Of a stretch of DNA of 64,000 bases, positions 59,392 through 64,000 are shown piece by piece; position 1 is the stretch's first letter, and every line of letters starts with the position of its first letter. The notes beneath the pieces are model-generated. The model ran no database searches and was not told the DNA's origin. It saw only the letters and a program-made list of their open reading frames with translations. The translations under genes were made by a program, and so were the position numbers. Source of the stretch: Chitinophagaceae bacterium (lineage in GTDB: Bacteria > Bacteroidota > Bacteroidia > Chitinophagales > Chitinophagaceae); NCBI GenBank assembly GCA_016786885.1, contig JAEUVO010000008.1, positions 42,531 through 106,530 on the forward strand. Reading direction: 5' to 3'.

Positions 59392-62382
59392 TTACCTTAT
59401 GAGCATCACGGTTCCTTTTTTCGTTATTATCCTGTTATCCTTTGTCAGGCCTTCGATCATCCAAACATACACTCCACTGGCCTGCTCTGCACCACCAAAA
59501 CGACCATCCCAGCCATCATTCAGTTTGGTAGTGGAAAACACCAGCTGGCCCCAGCGGTTAAAGACCCTGAAATAGTTGTAACTCTTCATGCCCACCGGGA
59601 AGGGAGTGAATTTATCATTCTTGCCATCATTATTGGGGGAAAATCCGGTAGGCACATAAATATCCGGGCCTTTGTACACTCTTACTTTTACATAACCCTC
59701 CCCACGGCAACCGGCAATAGTGGAAGTAATTACCTGGTATTGTATATCCTGCCCGATAGCACCTACTGTAACAACAGGATTAGGAATTGTTGGATCACTC
59801 AACCCGACTGATGGGTTCCAGCTATAATTGATCACATCACTATCTGACGGTACCGCCAAAAGCTGGAACTGGTCTCCCGGGTAGCCAATGGTATCGTATG
59901 GGAAGGTCTTAACTTTTATTGGTGGTGTTACATCAATACGCATATCATCTGTAACAAGCGAGGCACAACCATTCGCATCAGATATGATAGAAAGAGTATA
60001 TACCACATCCTTGGAAGGTGTAGAAAGCGGATTAGCGATAGCTGCATTATCAAGGTAGGTAGATGGTGACCATGAATACTGGGTACCGCCGCCAGCTGCC
60101 TGCAACCTGTAATTCTGACCATAACAAATAAACCCATCAGGACCGGCATTGGGCACAGGAGCAGCATTTACATTCACCACTACTGTGTCATTGGCACTGC
60201 AACGACCCAACGTAGCAGTAACAATATATTGAGTAGTTACAGTTGGGTTGGCAACAGGATTAGGAATAGTAGTATTGCTCAGTCCGGTTGCCGGTGTCCA
60301 TGCAAATTGTGTGGCATTAGAGTTTAGCTGCAATTGTGTCGATTTGCTTTCACATATCGTAGGATCTGCCTGTTGTGTGAAAGCCAGGTTATTGGTCAAC
60401 CCTACCGTAGTAGTAAAGCTGGTCGTGCAACCCAAATTATCTTTTACCGTTACTGTGTAGTTACCCGGTGCGACATTAAACTGGTTGGATGGCTGAAAAT
60501 TAATTCCATCAATTGAATAGGTGTAGGTGTTGTTTCCGCCAGTGGCAGTTACTACTATCGTACCATCATTACCGCCATCACAGCTGGCATTGGTAGTGGC
60601 TGAGTTGGCTGCTAACACAGCAGGCTCTGTTACTGTGGCATTCTGGGTAGAGATACACCCGTTCGCATCCCTGATAGTTATCGTATAGTTGCCGGCAGGA
60701 ACACTAAACATATTACTGCCCTGCCAGGTTGTTCCGTCTATTGAATACTGGTAAGGAGAAACACCTCCGTTGGCTGCTACAATCAGGGTGCCATTACTCT
60801 GTGCATTACAAATAGCAGCAGAGGCGGCTACAGAAGTAGCCAATGCAGTAGGTTCTGCTACAATGATTGACAAATTACCCTGGCAACCGCTGCCTTCTCT
60901 GAAATAAACAGTATAGGAACCGGCCGCAAGACCATTGAATATATTACTTGCCTGCCAGGTAATTCCATCTAATGAATACTCAAAAGGAGCTGTACCTACT
61001 GATGGTTGAGCCACAGTAATGGTGCCCGTAGCACTGCCATTACACAAAGCATCTGTTTTGGTGGCCGTGGTTGCAATGGGCGGGCCGGCTGCAATACTAG
61101 TTGACAATACCGGAGTGATACATCCAAAAGCATCGGTAACCACAACATTATGATTACCTGCTGTAACATTATTAAAAGTATATGGAGATGGACCAGTTAC
61201 AGGAGGCGCTCCGTCAAGAGAATAAGAAAAAGGTGCTGTACCTGTTGTAGGAGTAACAGTAATTGATCCGTTAGAGGCTCCATTACATAGAGTAGGACTT
61301 GGAGTTATGGTCGCCTGCATTTGAGTCAGGTTCACCGTAACAGTATCATATGAAATTAATTGCGCCGGAGAGCCATCGCAAGCTGAATAAGTAGTTCTTA
61401 CTACAAAATTTGTTGAACTTCCAGCTACACAAACATTCGGAAAACTTAGATCAAGCAAACCGGCAGTTGTGGTAGCCGTGTCAGCAGTAGCTACCAATGC
61501 TCCCCCCATAGTCAGTAACTCAGATACAACATATCTTGACGTACCTGCTGATGGGATAAACTTATAACCGGTATTAGTTTCATTCCAAACTGTATTGTTT
61601 TTTCCTGGTGCAGCAATAGCCTGATTTTGGTTCCAGTTCTGAATTCCAAGAATTGCTCTTCCCGCATTAGTGGATGAAGCACATGATTTCTGTTGAAAAA
61701 ATATTTCTATTATCCCGGTTGACTCATGCATTACCATTTGAAATGTATTGGCCGGAATCGGACAGGAAGCTGCGGGAACTCCAAACACACCGATATGATA
61801 ATAACTAACAACAAATTTTCGGCAAGGAGCCGTTCCGATTACCTCCCATTGTATCTTTCTTGTTGCCGGGCTGGCCACCGTTCTTGGATCTAAATCTGAA
61901 TAAGCACCCATGATTGATGCCCGGGGATAGTAAGTAGAACCCGAATTGCAAATTGTTCCCCCGGCAAACGGAATAGGCTGAGTTATAGGCCAGGCATTAC
62001 TACAAGCCGCATTAGCAGGGTCAAAAGTAACTATGCCATTAGAGCCTACAACTGCACTTGTATAGGATTGTCCGTAAAAACAAAAAGTAAAAGGCAGATT
62101 AATAAGATTGCTATACTGGTCATCATTATACAAAGCCAGATCGGTTGCCCCTGTAGGTGTATTATAAGGATAAGGAGCATATGGCGTTGTGACCAAAGTA
62201 TAATCTAGAGATGATTTGATATGAGGGATCTGAAAGGTTAGTGCATTACAAATTTGTGAGCAATCTCTATTGATAACAGCTCCATTGATATTTGTAGGAA
62301 TACAGTTTTGTGCAGAAATTTCTTTAGAAAAAAGAAAAACAAAGCCTAGTACGGCAAAAACTTTCAACAGTCTTAGTCTCAT
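59392..62382 (-). CDS. SprB-repeat protein with gliding-motility C-terminal (type IX) sorting domain
   Basis: A 996-aa surface or secreted protein. Signal peptide MRLRLLKVFAVLGFVFLFSKEISAQ. The N-terminal part (about 30-330) contains PFTFCFYGQSYTSAVVGSNGIVTF, typical of a globular domain in gliding-associated proteins. Then come four SprB-type repeats with the pattern ...C.G...G.I.V....G..P..YS.DG...Q.SN.F....GNYTV.V.D..GC, two PKD-like blocks (TQFAWTPATGLSN; TQYSWSPSTYLDN), and the C-terminal sorting domain IYVPTGFSPNNDGKNDKFTPF ... YVWMIEGLTKDNRIITKKGTVMLIR. It implies a type IX secretion system in this genome. The ATG at 62382 starts at the signal peptide; upstream in-frame residues are noncoding. 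Confidence 0.93.
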   Translation of the reverse strand: MRLRLLKVFAVLGFVFLFSKEISAQNCIPTNINGAVINRDCSQICNALTFQIPHIKSSLDYTLVTTPYAPYPYNTPTGATDLALYNDDQYSNLINLPFTFCFYGQSYTSAVVGSNGIVTFDPANAACSNAWPITQPIPFAGGTICNSGSTYYPRASIMGAYSDLDPRTVASPATRKIQWEVIGTAPCRKFVVSYYHIGVFGVPAASCPIPANTFQMVMHESTGIIEIFFQQKSCASSTNAGRAILGIQNWNQNQAIAAPGKNNTVWNETNTGYKFIPSAGTSRYVVSELLTMGGALVATADTATTTAGLLDLSFPNVCVAGSSTNFVVRTTYSACDGSPAQLISYDTVTVNLTQMQATITPSPTLCNGASNGSITVTPTTGTAPFSYSLDGAPPVTGPSPYTFNNVTAGNHNVVVTDAFGCITPVLSTSIAAGPPIATTATKTDALCNGSATGTITVAQPSVGTAPFEYSLDGITWQASNIFNGLAAGSYTVYFREGSGCQGNLSIIVAEPTALATSVAASAAICNAQSNGTLIVAANGGVSPYQYSIDGTTWQGSNMFSVPAGNYTITIRDANGCISTQNATVTEPAVLAANSATTNASCDGGNDGTIVVTATGGNNTYTYSIDGINFQPSNQFNVAPGNYTVTVKDNLGCTTSFTTTVGLTNNLAFTQQADPTICESKSTQLQLNSNATQFAWTPATGLSNTTIPNPVANPTVTTQYIVTATLGRCSANDTVVVNVNAAPVPNAGPDGFICYGQNYRLQAAGGGTQYSWSPSTYLDNAAIANPLSTPSKDVVYTLSIISDANGCASLVTDDMRIDVTPPIKVKTFPYDTIGYPGDQFQLLAVPSDSDVINYSWNPSVGLSDPTIPNPVVTVGAIGQDIQYQVITSTIAGCRGEGYVKVRVYKGPDIYVPTGFSPNNDGKNDKFTPFPVGMKSYNYFRVFNRWGQLVFSTTKLNDGWDGRFGGAEQASGVYVWMIEGLTKDNRIITKKGTVMLIR

Positions 62383-62536
62383 AAAAAACAGATGCAGTTG
62401 GTATGGTAAAATCAGTTCCTGAACGGCCTTCAAGATAAGCAAAAAAATGCGTTTATGCGGGGTTTTGCAACCTGATTGTGGACAAAAAGGGAATAGGGGA
62501 AATACGATTAGCTTTAATTGATGAGTATCAATTCTC

Positions 62537-64000
62537 CTAGGAAGGAATATCTTCCATATCATACCGCTCTACTGATTCAATGCCCGGCAATTTCAGCAGG
62601 TTCTGCACCAGGTTATCCAGTTCTTCTTTGTCATGCACATACAGCCGGATATTACCTTTGAAAAGTCCTTCATTGGCTTCAATGGTAAGGGCAGCAATAT
62701 TTATCTTCAGTTCACCCGATATCAGGTTGGTGATCTTGTTCACCACACCCACATCATCCATACCTACGATCTTAACCCCTGTAAGGAATGATATCTCTTT
62801 ATTCTTAGCCCATTTTGTTTTTACCACCCGGTGTCCATAGTTGGCCAGCAGTTTGGCTGCATTAGGACAGTTGGTGCGGTGAATGGTAAGTCCTTTCCCG
62901 GTAGTTACAAATCCAAACACATCATCTCCCGGAATAGGCTTGCAGCAATTGGCCAGGTTGTAAACTATCTTATCACTGCTTTCTCCAAAAATGATGAGCT
63001 CAGTATCCTTCCTGTTATTGAGTTGCCCGGGAATATATTCGGGTTTATCCGGATACAGTTTCAATGGTTTTGGCGCTTCTATCCTGTCGCCGGTCACTTT
63101 AAAATCTTTCAGGTCTTTCAGGTCGATATTCTTTACGGAAACCTGGTAAAAAAGATCAAGATTAGAACCGAGCTTATACCAATGCACCAGTTCATCAATA
63201 TTATGCTGTGACATGGAAGCACCCATACCTTCCAGTTTGCGTTGTACGGCATACTTGCCTTCATCCGCCACTTTTCTTTTCTCTTCTTTTAATGCATCCC
63301 TTATTCTTCCCTTTGCTTTGGAAGTAACCACAAAACCCAGCCAGTCTTCGGATGCTTTTTGTTTATTACTGGTGATGATCTCCACCTGGTCGCCACTGTG
63401 CAGTTTATGACTAATAGGTACCAGCTTGTGATTCACTTTGGCGCCGATCGTTTTTACACCAATGGCACTGTGAATGGCAAAGGCAAAATCCAATGCAGTA
63501 GAACCAACAGGCAGCATCTTTACATCTCCCTTGGGTGTGTATACATAGATCTCTTCTGCAAGGAAACTGGTTTTAAAATCCTGAAGAAAATCAATACTGT
63601 CTGTTTCCTGGTTGGTGATCACTTCCCGTATCTGCTGAAACCATTTATCAAAGCGGCTCTCATCGCTGGTGCCTTCTTTATATTTCCAGTGTGCGGCCAG
63701 ACCTTTCTCTGCTATCTCGTTCATACGGCGGGTGCGTATCTGCACTTCCACCCATTTGCCCTGCGCTCCCATCACCGTGGTGTGCAGCGCCTCGTAGCCG
63801 TTGCTTTTGGGATTGCTCAGCCAGTCACGCAGCCGCTCTGGTGAGGGGTTGTATTCATCGGTGATCATGGAATACACTTTCCAGCAGTCTTCTTTCTCCC
63901 GCTCCGGAGGCGAATCCAGTATCACCCGGATGGCAAAGAGGTCATACACTTCTTCAAACTCCACTCCTTTCTTTTTCATTTTATTCCAGATGGAGTGAAT
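62537..64000 (-). CDS. RelA/SpoT bifunctional (p)ppGpp synthetase/hydrolase, 5' end outside window
   Basis: Stringent-response enzyme. The frame is open to the window edge; upstream of the first Met the residues IHSIWNKMKKKGVEFEEVYDLFAIRVI continue the synthetase domain. Visible: synthetase (SNGYEALHTTVMG, VEVQIRTRRMNEIAEKGLAAHWKYKE), TGS (EIYVYTPKGDVKMLPVGSTALDFAFAIH), the conserved-Cys/zinc-finger domain (NCCKPIPGDDVFGF) and the C-terminal ACT domain. The N-terminal HD hydrolase domain must lie beyond base 64000. Confidence 0.95.
   Translation of the reverse strand: MHSIWNKMKKKGVEFEEVYDLFAIRVILDSPPEREKEDCWKVYSMITDEYNPSPERLRDWLSNPKSNGYEALHTTVMGAQGKWVEVQIRTRRMNEIAEKGLAAHWKYKEGTSDESRFDKWFQQIREVITNQETDSIDFLQDFKTSFLAEEIYVYTPKGDVKMLPVGSTALDFAFAIHSAIGVKTIGAKVNHKLVPISHKLHSGDQVEIITSNKQKASEDWLGFVVTSKAKGRIRDALKEEKRKVADEGKYAVQRKLEGMGASMSQHNIDELVHWYKLGSNLDLFYQVSVKNIDLKDLKDFKVTGDRIEAPKPLKLYPDKPEYIPGQLNNRKDTELIIFGESSDKIVYNLANCCKPIPGDDVFGFVTTGKGLTIHRTNCPNAAKLLANYGHRVVKTKWAKNKEISFLTGVKIVGMDDVGVVNKITNLISGELKINIAALTIEANEGLFKGNIRLYVHDKEELDNLVQNLLKLPGIESVERYDMEDIPS

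Noticed and set aside
62383..62562. 60-residue N-terminal extension of the type IX cargo protein
   Set aside because: It would bury the signal peptide in the middle of the chain and overlap the rel/spoT stop; the ATG at 62382 starts at the signal.
1..64000. CRISPR arrays, rRNA, tRNA and known riboswitches
   Set aside because: No regularly spaced identical repeats, and no tRNA-like T-arm/acceptor combinations or recognised aptamers in the gaps that I could see by eye.

Overview
The window is a chromosomal segment of a Bacteroidota bacterium, most likely of the Chitinophagaceae or a close relative. Reasons: promoters with a TAnnTTTG/TAnnTTCG -7 box and almost no Shine-Dalgarno sequences, a gliding-motility (type IX secretion) C-terminal domain protein with SprB-type repeats, a pectin utilisation locus, and the housekeeping order pheT - coiled-coil gene - zapA - rny. 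No rRNA, tRNA, CRISPR array or transposase was seen.

Region 1 (1-19362, all on +) is the 3' part of a pectin utilisation locus followed by the complete galacturonate pathway. Outside the cytoplasm: a CE12-type rhamnogalacturonan acetylesterase, an esterase-CE8 pectin methylesterase fusion, a GH43 enzyme, a Tat-exported Gfo/Idh/MocA oxidoreductase, a small NTF2-like protein, a giant GH28-GH105-GATase-like fusion and a second, divergent CE8 protein. Inside: uronate isomerase (uxaC), tagaturonate reductase (uxaB), altronate dehydratase (uxaA), KDG kinase (kdgK), KDPG aldolase (eda), a YhcH-type protein and an ExuT-like transporter. Many genes overlap by ATGA or abut. SusC/SusD genes are not in the window.

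Region 2 (19387-22855) is the most unusual part: four small same-strand genes of foreign look, each bounded by inverted core sites (GTT... at the 5' end of a unit, ...AAC after the gene) and separated by long imperfect inverted repeats. This is the architecture of integron gene cassettes and attC sites, with no integrase in view (a CALIN-like array). Cargo: a DUF4375 lipoprotein, a DUF4262-DUF2185 fusion and two proteins of unknown function.

Region 3 (22992-64000) is mostly housekeeping genes: a methyltransferase, citrate synthase, an LptF/G permease, tgt, a GT2 glycosyltransferase, rsmG, a LuxR/NarL-type response regulator, an M1 peptidase, rsmI, purS, pssA, aminopeptidase P, pckA, a DUF922 protein, a deoxynucleoside kinase, trpS, gatC, two LolD-like ATPases, a cobalamin adenosyltransferase, an esterase lipoprotein, a DUF2795 protein, fabI, a KASIII, pheT, zapA, rny, rplS, tatA, gatA, an MltD-like transglycosylase, pabB, an acidic protein, purA, a type IX cargo protein and a rel/spoT gene cut by the window edge. 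Between the response regulator and the M1 peptidase there is a candidate small RNA (promoter and terminator, no ORF) preceded by a NarL-like operator that also occurs upstream of the regulator gene.
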